Positions 1 to 7,637 of a DNA stretch of 8,670 nucleotides are shown piece after piece. A program made the translations under genes and the position numbers. How positions within the stretch are numbered: position 1 is the stretch's first letter; the number at the start of each line of letters is the position of its first letter. Location of the stretch: NCBI GenBank assembly GCA_913058555.1, contig CAJXRJ010000299.1, positions 1 to 8,670 on the forward strand. Reading direction: 5' to 3'. The notes beneath the pieces are model-generated. The model worked only from the letters and a program-made list of their open reading frames with translations, had not been told where the DNA came from and searched no databases. Source of the DNA: an uncultured bacterium. Its GTDB lineage: Bacteria; Planctomycetota; UBA1135; GCA-002686595.

Positions 1-1
1 G

Positions 2-1582
2 CTAAGGGCCCAGCTGGAGGTCATGAAGATGAAGGTCGATTTCTCGGTGATGGCGGACTTCGCGTCGCCCTCGCCGGTGGAAGTGCCCCTGGACGGTTGG
101 CCCAAGGACGGCGACGAGGTGGAGCTGCGCCTTCCGCCGACGGGCAGCATCCTGGTGCATGCCACCCACGCGGACGGAACGCATGTGAGCGACGAGCTCT
201 CCCTCGGCTGGTGGTGGCTCCCCGCGGACGTGGCCGCGTCCAAGCCGCGCGAAGGGTACGAACGCGTCAGGCACAACTTCGCACGGGGCAAAGACGGTTC
301 GGTGCGGATCGACGGCATGGGGCTCGGACTGGCGCTCCAGCTGCAGCTGACGGTCACGGGTTATCAAGCCGCCCAAGAGAAGGGCGCGCTAGGCCCGACG
401 GAGCCTGGCGAGGTCGTCGAGTTCCACATGGCCCTCGGAGAACCGTTCGCCAAGGCGCACGTGCGCGTACTCGACACCACGGGCGCACCCGTGGGATCGA
501 CCAAGATCCGCTGTGAACGCTGGGACGATCCGGACCAAGAACGACATCCGGCCTCTGGCCGTCCGCGGGCGGCGACGTTCTCTTTCGAGACCGACGAAGC
601 GGGATATGGGTCCTTCTTGCTGGTGCCCGGCACCGTGACTATCAAGCGCCGCGTCGACTTCCTCCATGGCCGCTACGAGGACGAGCACTGGAGCATCGGT
701 AGCGCATGGCTCCCCCAGACGGTCCTCGCGGGGGAGACCGTAGACCTGGGCGTCGTGAATCTGGAACCCGCCCAGGTACTCTGCGAAGGCACCGTCGTCG
801 ACACGAGCGGCGCGCCCGTACCCCGGGCGAGGTTGGCGTTCCAAACGCGCCACGGGAAGACCCGGGAGCATCGCTGGTACAACCACGAGTGGCTCTTCAG
901 TGAGGCCGATGGATCCTTCCTCCTGAAGGGGATCCGCGAGCCCCTTGAGCTTCGCGTCATGGCAACCGCGCAGGGCTACAAGCAGAACATCACTGACCCT
1001 TTGGTCATCGGGGACCGCGCGTACCTGATCGAACTCGAGCCGGAGTCCGCGGAGGCACAAACGGGTGCTGTCGAACTGAAGGTACTCCTCGACGACGACG
1101 TTCCGTCCATGCGGTGCCTGCTCAAACTGGCCAACGACGACGGCGGCGGGCGCTCGCCGGACTGGTTCGCCGGAACCACGATGGAGGTCAAGCATCTCAG
1201 GCCTGGCACGTACGACGTGTTCGTCGAGACGCGGGACGGCGACTTTGAGCTTGGGCGTGTCTCTGGAATCAAAGTTAGGGCCGGGGAAACCACGATCGAT
1301 CCGCGGCTGTCTCCGTTTGACCTGCGTGGAACGGCCCATGCGGTGACGCTTCACCTCACGCGTCCGGATGGAGCCCCGTGGCGGCGTGCTGACATCGTGA
1401 TTGAGGCGGAAGGCACCAGGGGTTCATTGAGTACCGAGACGGACGACCGAGGGATCGTCACCGTCATCCTCCCCCAACGGGTCGCCGCCATCCAAGTCGC
1501 GCTCAGCCGCGAGAACATCAAGCGCGTCACCATCCCGCCCACGCCAGAGGGGCTGATCTCGGTGAGGATGGCGGAGGAGTAG
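2..1582 (+). CDS. Carboxypeptidase-regulatory-like (beta-sandwich repeat) protein, probably 5'-truncated by the window edge
   Basis: The reading frame is open from the window edge to a TAG at 1580-1582, so the true start probably lies upstream. The first visible residues already read like the middle of a beta-rich domain and there is no signal peptide. Numbering from the ATG at 23, I see about five beta-sandwich modules, near residues 30-113, 130-248, 250-338, 345-430 and 438-517. Several carry the hallmarks of CarboxypepD_reg/CNA-B-like folds: a 'V.D..GAPV..A' strand-turn (residues 149-157 and 258-268), a 'TDEAG' or 'EADGSF' turn followed by a 'LLVPGTV' or 'HLRPGTYDV' strand. Such modules normally act as structural or adhesive parts of secreted proteins; no catalytic motif is visible. 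An alternative start is ATG 29, which has GGAGG at 16-20 eight bases upstream, and a TAA at 3-5 in another frame could end a preceding gene. A complete shorter gene therefore cannot be excluded. It converges on the sialidase gene with a 24-base gap and no clear hairpin, so a link to sialic acid use is only positional. Confidence 0.75.
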   Translation, partial: LRAQLEVMKMKVDFSVMADFASPSPVEVPLDGWPKDGDEVELRLPPTGSILVHATHADGTHVSDELSLGWWWLPADVAASKPREGYERVRHNFARGKDGSVRIDGMGLGLALQLQLTVTGYQAAQEKGALGPTEPGEVVEFHMALGEPFAKAHVRVLDTTGAPVGSTKIRCERWDDPDQERHPASGRPRAATFSFETDEAGYGSFLLVPGTVTIKRRVDFLHGRYEDEHWSIGSAWLPQTVLAGETVDLGVVNLEPAQVLCEGTVVDTSGAPVPRARLAFQTRHGKTREHRWYNHEWLFSEADGSFLLKGIREPLELRVMATAQGYKQNITDPLVIGDRAYLIELEPESAEAQTGAVELKVLLDDDVPSMRCLLKLANDDGGGRSPDWFAGTTMEVKHLRPGTYDVFVETRDGDFELGRVSGIKVRAGETTIDPRLSPFDLRGTAHAVTLHLTRPDGAPWRRADIVIEAEGTRGSLSTETDDRGIVTVILPQRVAAIQVALSRENIKRVTIPPTPEGLISVRMAEE

Positions 1583-1606
1583 TCCCGGTCCGGCCACCGC
1601 ACGAAC

Positions 1607-3649
1607 TCACTTCTTCGCCGGTGCAGAATCTGGAAAGAGTTCTCCCAAGGGGATGCGTTGGAAGGTCATGTGAGCGCGGCTGCCCTCGTAGAGAATTCCC
1701 ACGGTCTCGTCGTCGACCATCGTCAAGCACGAGTAGCCGGCGGATGCGCCCTCGTCCAACAGGAGTGGCATGTCACCCCACGTGGCCCCAAAGTCCGAAG
1801 ACGCGCGGATGGACATCTGTCGACGCGGCCCTTTCGGGACGCTGGGGTTCGAGAAGAGCAGCCGCCCGTCAGCCTTTCCGCTCAACTCGCGGCCCACGTG
1901 AATCAAGCTGCCCATGCAGACGGGGTCCATTAGCGCCTTCCGTGAGGTGGGGTGCTCGGCCCAGGTCTTGCCCCCATCACGCGACGTCGACACCGACCTC
2001 CAGGCCCCACGATTGTCTCGCATGTTGAGCATGAGCTCGCCTCGGTCGAGCTCGACCACCGCCGACTCCGTGGTATTGGCACGGGCGCCCGTTCCAACAG
2101 CCCAAGTCTCGCCCTTGTCGCGGCTGACGATGACGGTCGAATGGGGCATACGCCCCTTCTCCGGCGAGTCCTGGAATTGCGCGGGGAAGACGAGCGTGCC
2201 ATCCCCCATTGTGATGCCCCGGCCTGGCCCTTGGAGGATGTAGCACCACGCAGGGTCCTTCACTTGGGGCGTGATGTTGCGGGGCTGGCTCCAAGTCACC
2301 CCATCGTCTTGGCTCCGGACAAGCATGAGCTGGCCCGTGTCTTCCGGCGCGATCCCCGGGGCCGACCCGCGCCAGGCCCGGTTGCCATGGCTCCACGTCG
2401 CAACCACGAGGATGTCCCCCGTCGTCCGATCCACGAGGATCGACGGATCGCCGATCCCGTCGTAGCTCCACTCTTCATCGTCCCCCATGTCCATGATGAT
2501 CCGCTGGGGCTCCCAGGTGCGGCCGCCGTCGGTGCTGCGCGACATCCCAACGTCGATGTCCCCCGGCAAGTCGCCCCAGCCGCGCCAACGGACGTCGTAA
2601 ATCGCGATCAGGGTGCCCGACTCCGTGGTCACAAGCCCCGGAATGCGGAAGGCCGCGGAGCCTCCGTCCCCCTTGGACCGCAGCGCCACCCCATACCTCT
2701 GGCTTCGTATCGGCATCTGGTCTTGGGGCGTGTGCGTTTCCTCACCGACGGTGACGTGCCGGCAGATGGCATGGACCCGACCATCAAGGTCGATGTGGGA
2801 GTCGAAAGACGCCCCAACCCAAACGTGATTCATCCCGGAGGGGAGCCCGTGACCCCCTTCGAGGACCATCGCGCCCGCTTCGAAGCGGCCGCGAAATGGA
2901 AGGCGAGTCGCTTCGCTCAACGAGGCGGCGGGGTCGCGATAGTCGAGGGATGCAGGCCCGGCAAAGAGCGCCAGGTCGCGGATCGCACCGCCGCCCGCCC
3001 CGGACTCGATTTGAATGACGGCGCTTTGCAGTTGGATCTCGCCCTGGGTGCCGGTGATCTCCAGATCGATGCGCCCCACGGGATTCCATCGATGGCGTGG
3101 AAGAACAGGAAGCATCGGGCGCTGGAACTCGACGCTCCCGATCGCGACCGGGGCGGAGTCGACGATCTCTAGATCGTCGATCAAGACGCCCGTCCCCTTC
3201 GGCGACGTGCAGGTCAGGCGCACCTGATCGATCCTGTCCTCCACCGGGATCCGGACCGAAGAAAGGAAACGCGCGCCGACGCGGATTCCGCCGGGCCCAA
3301 GGTCCAGCTCGCGCCAGCCATCCTCAGCGTGGACTTCGACCGAGAATTCAAACGGCGCACGGCTCGTCCATCGTTCGGCATGAAACCGCAGTTCCCCAAC
3401 GGCGCGCATCCCCCCCCCCAGCGCCAAGTGAACGCGGCGCCGGCTGCCGCCTAGAATGTGCAGGCACTGCTTCCCGGTCTTCCCATGGGCATCGTCGATT
3501 GCGGCGTGCCCCTCGAGCGCCTCGAGGGTCCCATGCCTGCAGACCGCTTGGCGCATTCCGCCAGCCGCCAGGTCCTCGAAGCTCTCTGGTCCATCGAGGA
3601 GGTGTGGCAGCCCGGCAAAGACAAGGGCCAGTGGGAGCGCGATCGGCAT
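1607..3649 (-). CDS. Secreted exo-alpha-sialidase (neuraminidase, GH33-like), five Asp boxes
   Basis: This 680-residue protein should hydrolyse terminal alpha-linked sialic acids from glycoconjugates outside the cytoplasm. Residues 1-19 form a short hydrophobic leader (MPIALPLALVFAG...) that lacks basic residues, so it is a weak signal peptide. The ATG at 3647-3649 is the only plausible start because an in-frame TAG lies 21 bases upstream of it. Residues about 20-165 form a beta-rich jelly-roll-like module with 'AERWTSR' (91-97) and 'GVLIDDLEI' (154-162). Residues about 170-330 resemble the BNR-associated N-terminal domain. The six-bladed propeller starts at the FRIP motif (334-337, Arg335). 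It carries five perfect SxDxGxTW Asp boxes at 372, 446, 509, 556 and 617. Expected catalytic residues are visible: Asp352 in 'IYDVRW', Glu528 in 'TTESAVVEL', Arg544 in 'LNMR', Arg609 or Arg610 as the third arginine, and Tyr639 in 'GYSCL' with Glu655 in 'LYEGS'. This matches a retaining enzyme of the bacterial nanH type. It is divergent from the esterase-lyase-mutarotase genes, fitting a shared sialic acid role. A 10-base G tract at codons 77-80 is unusual. Confidence 0.95.
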   Translation of the reverse strand: MPIALPLALVFAGLPHLLDGPESFEDLAAGGMRQAVCRHGTLEALEGHAAIDDAHGKTGKQCLHILGGSRRRVHLALGGGMRAVGELRFHAERWTSRAPFEFSVEVHAEDGWRELDLGPGGIRVGARFLSSVRIPVEDRIDQVRLTCTSPKGTGVLIDDLEIVDSAPVAIGSVEFQRPMLPVLPRHRWNPVGRIDLEITGTQGEIQLQSAVIQIESGAGGGAIRDLALFAGPASLDYRDPAASLSEATRLPFRGRFEAGAMVLEGGHGLPSGMNHVWVGASFDSHIDLDGRVHAICRHVTVGEETHTPQDQMPIRSQRYGVALRSKGDGGSAAFRIPGLVTTESGTLIAIYDVRWRGWGDLPGDIDVGMSRSTDGGRTWEPQRIIMDMGDDEEWSYDGIGDPSILVDRTTGDILVVATWSHGNRAWRGSAPGIAPEDTGQLMLVRSQDDGVTWSQPRNITPQVKDPAWCYILQGPGRGITMGDGTLVFPAQFQDSPEKGRMPHSTVIVSRDKGETWAVGTGARANTTESAVVELDRGELMLNMRDNRGAWRSVSTSRDGGKTWAEHPTSRKALMDPVCMGSLIHVGRELSGKADGRLLFSNPSVPKGPRRQMSIRASSDFGATWGDMPLLLDEGASAGYSCLTMVDDETVGILYEGSRAHMTFQRIPLGELFPDSAPAKK
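3410..3419 (-). repeat. Ten-base G homopolymer inside the sialidase coding region
   Basis: On the plus strand there are ten consecutive C bases; on the coding strand this is a run of ten G that ends the Leu77 codon and encodes Gly78-Gly80, just before Met81. The reading frame is intact at this length. Such tracts are prone to slipped-strand length change, and one base more or less would truncate the sialidase between its leader and its catalytic domain. It could be a contingency switch, or only a sequencing-error-prone site. Confidence 0.9.
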
Positions 3650-3805
3650 GGGGGACGGGGGTCTTTGACCCTAGGGATTCAGCGGCAGAATGAACCGGGG
3701 CCCAGGGAGCCCGAACGCGTTTCGGCGCCGCCCCTGGCTTCGGTGACGCCACCATGCTACAAATCCTGCCGCCCGCACCGGCATTTTATTGACCCCGGGC
3801 AAAAG
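3650..3805. promoter_or_regulatory. Divergent intergenic region expected to hold promoters for the sialidase gene and the esterase operon
   Basis: These 156 bases separate the start codons of two divergent genes with related functions, so both promoters should lie here or just inside the genes. The most AT-rich patches are 'CATTTTATTGACC' (3782-3794) and 'GCTACAAATCC' (3756-3766), either of which could hold a -10 region. TTGACC at 3665-3670 followed by CAGAAT at 3686-3691 looks vaguely like a sigma-70 promoter but has a short 15-base spacer. I cannot assign a start site. No convincing Shine-Dalgarno sequence precedes either start codon. Confidence 0.4.
3711..3725. promoter_or_regulatory. Candidate operator: inverted repeat CCGAA-CGCGT-TTCGG
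   Basis: Arms of five bases are exact reverse complements around a five-base centre, and the core AACGCGTT (3714-3721) is itself a perfect palindrome. It lies 62 bases from the sialidase start and 81 bases from the esterase start. CG-centred palindromes of this kind resemble operators of LacI-family repressors, a class often tied to sugar genes. The match is short and could be chance in GC-rich DNA; no regulator gene is visible in the window. Confidence 0.3.
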
Positions 3806-6631
3806 ATGACGCCCATCCCCTCCCTCCTACTGGCCGGCGCATTTGTCTTCCCGGCCCCCGCCGCCTCTCCCCTCGGCGACCTGGAGCTCCCCTGGATCTT
3901 CGGGGACCACATGGTCCTCCAGCGGGACTCGCCAATTCGGGTGTTCGGCGAGGCTACCCCTGGCGCCGAGGTCCGGGTGACGTTCGCCGAAGAGACGTGC
4001 GCCGATATGGCCTCCGACTCCGGACATTGGCAGGTGCAGCTTGGGGCCCTGGAGGCCTCGTCCGAGGGCAGAACGCTGCTCGTCGAAACGGATGGCGAGA
4101 AGAGACGCTTCGTCGACGTCGTCGTTGGCGAGGTCTGGCTATGCGCAGGTCAGTCGAACATGGACTTTCCGCTGCGGCGCGCCACGGAGAGCGAGGCAGC
4201 GGATGACGTGGATCCAGGGACGACCCTGCTTCGGTTTTTCGATCGGAGCGGCTCCACTCCCCTATCGCCCGTGGCGTACGGCGAAGAGTCACTCGACGCG
4301 CTTCGCGCCGGGCGCTTCTTCACGGGGGTTTGGTCGGTGCCGAGCCCATCGATCGCCGCCGACTTTTCAGCCGTCGGCTTCTTCTTTGGGCGCTCCCTCG
4401 AGGACGCTCTCCACGTACCGATTGGGTTGATCGACGTGTCCGTGGGCGGCTCGAGTACAGAGGGTTGGATTTCGAGGGATCGACTGGCCGCTGAGCCCGA
4501 ACTCGCGCCGCTGACCCATGACTTTCTCTCCACAGACCTAACTCACCCGTTCATCCGCGAGAGGGCATCCAAACACCTTGAGGCATGGTTCCAGGGCGGT
4601 CGCCGCGGGCCCAGGCCGCCGCACCCATTCGAGCCTGGATTCCTCCACGAGCAAGCGATCGCATCCCTCGCACCGTTTTCGATTCGGGGCGTGGCTTGGT
4701 ACCAAGGCGAGTCGAACGCGCACCGGCCCAAGCTGGCCGGTCGACTATTCAGCATCCTGATCGACGAATGGCGCAGCGCTTTTGCGCGGGATGACTTGCC
4801 GTTCTACTTCGCCCAGCTTCCTGGGCTCAACCGCAGCACCTGGCCCGAGTTCCGGGACATGCAATCGAGGGTCGCGGCTCGCGCGCACGTGGGCATGGCC
4901 GTGACCATCGACATGGGCCATCCCACGGACGTTCACCCGCCCGACAAGCAGGCTGTGGGCAGAAGGCTCGCGGCGCTGGCGCTCGCACGCACCTACGGCA
5001 AAGAGACTCCGTGGTCTGGCCCGACTCTCGAAGCGGCGCGCAACAACGGAAGAGAACTGACGCTGTCCTTCCACCATGGCGACGGCCTGGCCTTTGCGGC
5101 GGGCCGGGGGGCCACGGGCTTTGAAGTCGCGGGGAAGCGGCGGCGCTACTACCCCGCAACGGCCGAGATCCGCGGCACCACGTTGGCCCTATCGTCCCCC
5201 GAAGTCGACCACCCCACGAGTGCTCGGTACGCATGGGCCCCTGACCCAGAGTGGAGTCTCGTGAACGGAGCGGGCCTTCCGGCGGGGCCGTTCCGCGAGC
5301 AGGATTGGGACCCCGTGCGGATTGCATGCATCGGCGATTCAATCACGGCGGGGTTTGGACTCGGGGCGCCAGGGAAGGAATCCTATCCAGCCGTACTGCG
5401 GGCGATTCTTGGGGACGGATACGACGTCCGCAACTTCGGACACGCCGGCGCGGGGGTCATTGAGTCCACCATGCGCGGTAGCTGGCGCAGGGGGTTTCGA
5501 TTCCAAGAGGAGCACGCTGAAGCACTCCGGTATGGGCCCGACATCCTCATCAGCAATCTAGGAATCAACGACATCATGTCGTGGGGCGAGTCCCGCGGGG
5601 AGTTTGAGGGAGACTACGCCGCGCTGCTCGCAGACTACGCGAAGGGCTCAACGCCGCCGAAAAGGCTGTTATGGACTCCGCTCTCGCCGCTGTTTCCCGG
5701 GCATGCCTTCCATGGTTCGGCCGACGAAAAGGAAATCCACGGCGCGATCCGCCGCGTGGCCCAGTCCCAGGGTGCGAAAGCAGTGGATGTCTCCAAGTCC
5801 GTCGCCAGGGCAGCGGCTTCCTTCCCCGACCACATCCACCCAAACGCCGCCGGGGCCGCCGCCTTGGCCGAAGCCGTGTTCGCTGCGCTACGCGAAGCGA
5901 GTTGGATAACCCCCAGCCCCCCCGAGCTACGGCTCTACGTGGTCCTTCGCGGCGGAAACCAAAGTGGCGGCGCCCCAGGAGACAGCCACGCCTTGGGACG
6001 ATCCACACATCCTGCCGATGGCGCGGTACAGCTCTACCGAGCCGCGCCGCACGATGGCGGAATGGATGTGGGTTGGACCCAGCTCGTGCCGGACGGGGCC
6101 CACCCCGACCGGTCGGGCACCGAAGTCGGGCTGGGGCGCATGCTGTTCGCCGCCGGCGAGCGCGACTTCGCCATCGTTTCGGTGAGCTTGCCGCGGGGGG
6201 ACCTCCCAGCTGCGGACCAAGACAACGGATGGCCCCTTGGCGCACAGCGAGTCGAGGCGGCCGTCCGCAAAGCGATCGAGGCTCTCCCTGGGTCCACAGT
6301 GGTCCACGTGGCCGCGCTGCACTGCGCCTTGGATCACGGGTGGGTTCCGGACCTCGCCGATCGACTACGCAACTCCTTCAAAGAAGCACGCGCGCTAGTG
6401 CTGCTATGGGGTGTTAGCGCTGATGCAAGTGCGGTGCTGCCGGCCGCGCCATCTAGTCCACGGGCACACGGGGATCGCCACACGGTCCGATTCCAGTTAC
6501 ACGACTTCGACCTTCAACGCCTGGGTTGGGAGGCGCTCCCCCATGGCGCTCCTATGGTACTTGGGCGTAGATTTGCCCAGGCCTGGCTGTCCCTGGGCGG
6601 TGCCCCGAGTTGGCGCCGTTCCAACCATTGA
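3806..6631 (+). CDS. Exported three-domain sialate O-acetylesterase: SASA domain, SGNH/GDSL domain and a degenerate SASA-like domain
   Basis: This 941-residue protein should remove O-acetyl groups from sialic acids or other glycans. Residues 1-20 form a hydrophobic signal peptide (SLLLAGAFVF...) with a likely cut after 'PAPAA'. Residues about 25-107 are the N-terminal beta domain typical of sialate O-acetylesterases ('GDHMVLQRD' at 33-41). Residues about 108-395 are the catalytic SASA fold: 'CAGQSNMD' (113-120) with nucleophile Ser117, 'WYQGESN' (298-304), and Asp375/His377 in 'DVHPPDK'. A beta domain follows to about 500. Residues 503-697 are a complete SGNH hydrolase: 'IGDSITAG' (Ser512), Gly547 region, 'GINDI' (Asn588), and 'DHIHPN' with Asp675 and His678. 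Residues about 707-930 resemble a further SASA domain ('ELRLYVVL', 'GTEVGLGRML') but the GQSN and WHQGESD motifs are lost. The start was chosen as the ATG just before the signal peptide; a GTG at 3743 is an alternative. The family's usual length is about 500-650 residues, so this is a clear fusion. The lyase starts 28 bases downstream. Confidence 0.92.
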   Translation: MTPIPSLLLAGAFVFPAPAASPLGDLELPWIFGDHMVLQRDSPIRVFGEATPGAEVRVTFAEETCADMASDSGHWQVQLGALEASSEGRTLLVETDGEKRRFVDVVVGEVWLCAGQSNMDFPLRRATESEAADDVDPGTTLLRFFDRSGSTPLSPVAYGEESLDALRAGRFFTGVWSVPSPSIAADFSAVGFFFGRSLEDALHVPIGLIDVSVGGSSTEGWISRDRLAAEPELAPLTHDFLSTDLTHPFIRERASKHLEAWFQGGRRGPRPPHPFEPGFLHEQAIASLAPFSIRGVAWYQGESNAHRPKLAGRLFSILIDEWRSAFARDDLPFYFAQLPGLNRSTWPEFRDMQSRVAARAHVGMAVTIDMGHPTDVHPPDKQAVGRRLAALALARTYGKETPWSGPTLEAARNNGRELTLSFHHGDGLAFAAGRGATGFEVAGKRRRYYPATAEIRGTTLALSSPEVDHPTSARYAWAPDPEWSLVNGAGLPAGPFREQDWDPVRIACIGDSITAGFGLGAPGKESYPAVLRAILGDGYDVRNFGHAGAGVIESTMRGSWRRGFRFQEEHAEALRYGPDILISNLGINDIMSWGESRGEFEGDYAALLADYAKGSTPPKRLLWTPLSPLFPGHAFHGSADEKEIHGAIRRVAQSQGAKAVDVSKSVARAAASFPDHIHPNAAGAAALAEAVFAALREASWITPSPPELRLYVVLRGGNQSGGAPGDSHALGRSTHPADGAVQLYRAAPHDGGMDVGWTQLVPDGAHPDRSGTEVGLGRMLFAAGERDFAIVSVSLPRGDLPAADQDNGWPLGAQRVEAAVRKAIEALPGSTVVHVAALHCALDHGWVPDLADRLRNSFKEARALVLLWGVSADASAVLPAAPSSPRAHGDRHTVRFQLHDFDLQRLGWEALPHGAPMVLGRRFAQAWLSLGGAPSWRRSNH

Positions 6632-6659
6632 ACGTATCCGTCCCGCTTCTGCGGCTCCT

Positions 6660-7637
6660 ATGAACGACACCACTTCGCACTCAGCCGGCTCCTCGGCGGG
6701 GAATACTCCCCTCCTTAGCGGACTCATCGCCGCTACGTTCACGCCCATGACCAGCGACGGCAGCGTCGATCTAGGTGCGATCCCCCGCGTGACGGAGTTC
6801 GTGCTCGGCCAGGGCGTCTCAGGGCTTTTTGTCTGTGGCAGCACCGGGGAATCGCCGTCCCTAAGCACAGAGGAACGGCTGTCCGTGGCGGAGGCGTACG
6901 TCGATGCGGTGCGGGCGCTGGCCCTTCCGGAGCCGCGGCCCGTGGTGATCCAAGTCGGCGACAATTCCCTTCGGGAGTCCGCGCGACTCGCGGCCCATGC
7001 CGAGGCCATTGGTGCGGACGCCATCGCGATCGTGCCCCCTTCCTACTTTCCGCCATCATCGCTCGATGGGCTGTTGGACGCGCTCAAGAGCGTCGCAGCG
7101 GCGGCCCCCTCCACTCCGCTTTACTACTACCACATCCCCCGCCTCTCCGGTGTGAGCACGCGCATGCTCGAGCTCCTCGAGCGCGCCCAGGATGAGCTGC
7201 CGACCCTGGCGGGCATCAAGTTCAGCTCCTTCGAGCTAGACGACCTCGTCCAATGCGTGCACTTTGCTGGAGGCCGCTACAACATCTTGTTCGGCTGCGA
7301 CGAGATGCTTCTCGCGGGCCTGTCCATGGGAGCGGCCGGGGCCGTTGGAAGCACCTACAACTTCATGGGGCCCCAGTACCGCGCCGTGATCGACGCTTTC
7401 GAAAGCGGTCGACTCAAGGAGGCACAGCTATCCCAGCTCCACGCCACCCGCATGGTCCACGAGGTCCTGAAGGCCGGCGGCGGCGGAGCGATCAAAGGCG
7501 CCATGTCGATTCTCGGCGTCGACTGTGGGCCGCCGCGTTTGCCCCTTGGGAGAGTTCCGGAGGATCGACTCGATGCGCTGCGCCGCGTCTTGGTGTCGAT
7601 GTCCAGAGGAGGAGAGAGCGCTCCGGCCAGGGCATGA
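6660..7637 (+). CDS. nanA: N-acetylneuraminate lyase (sialic acid aldolase)
   Basis: This 325-residue protein belongs to the DapA/NAL class I aldolase family, with a (beta/alpha)8 barrel. It is expected to cleave N-acetylneuraminate into N-acetylmannosamine and pyruvate in the cytoplasm. Visible motifs are the carboxylate-binding 'GSTGES' (60-65), the catalytic Tyr157 in 'YYYHIPRLSGV' (155-165) and the Schiff-base Lys187 in 'AGIKFSS' (184-190). The 'YYYHIP' form is typical of lyases acting on sialic acid rather than of dihydrodipicolinate synthase, and the neighbouring sialidase, esterase and mutarotase genes support that reading. The first 18 residues are a polar extension without a signal peptide. 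The ATG at 6660 is the start that best fits the family's N-terminus ('LLSGLIAATFTPM'); no Shine-Dalgarno sequence precedes it. It lies 28 bases after the esterase stop and its own stop overlaps the next start. Dihydrodipicolinate synthase or another aldolase of the family is the less likely alternative. Confidence 0.93.
   Translation: MNDTTSHSAGSSAGNTPLLSGLIAATFTPMTSDGSVDLGAIPRVTEFVLGQGVSGLFVCGSTGESPSLSTEERLSVAEAYVDAVRALALPEPRPVVIQVGDNSLRESARLAAHAEAIGADAIAIVPPSYFPPSSLDGLLDALKSVAAAAPSTPLYYYHIPRLSGVSTRMLELLERAQDELPTLAGIKFSSFELDDLVQCVHFAGGRYNILFGCDEMLLAGLSMGAAGAVGSTYNFMGPQYRAVIDAFESGRLKEAQLSQLHATRMVHEVLKAGGGGAIKGAMSILGVDCGPPRLPLGRVPEDRLDALRRVLVSMSRGGESAPARA

Noticed and set aside
389..1354. 321-codon open frame on the minus strand within the repeat protein gene
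   Set aside because: The plus-strand frame has coherent beta-sandwich modules, while this frame has low-complexity shadow composition and no start context.
1583..1606. Possible bidirectional terminator between the convergent genes
   Set aside because: The 24 bases contain no stable stem-loop or T tract that I can see.
1952..3172. 406-codon open frame on the plus strand inside the sialidase gene
   Set aside because: It is antisense to strongly motif-supported sialidase sequence; its translation is rich in Arg, Pro and His without domain signals, as expected of a shadow frame in GC-rich DNA.
3665..3691. Sigma-70-like promoter TTGACC with CAGAAT
   Set aside because: The spacer is only 15 bases and the -10 match is weak; too poor to list as a promoter on its own.
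3458..3805. Upstream in-frame extension of the esterase gene back to ATG 3458
   Set aside because: It overlaps the sialidase coding region antisense by almost 200 bases, has no domain-like sequence, and would bury the clear signal peptide that begins at the ATG at 3806.
5917..5923. Seven-base C run between the GDSL domain and the third domain of the esterase, considered as a frameshift site
   Set aside because: The same frame reads coherent SGNH sequence before it and coherent SASA-like sequence after it, so no frameshift is needed.
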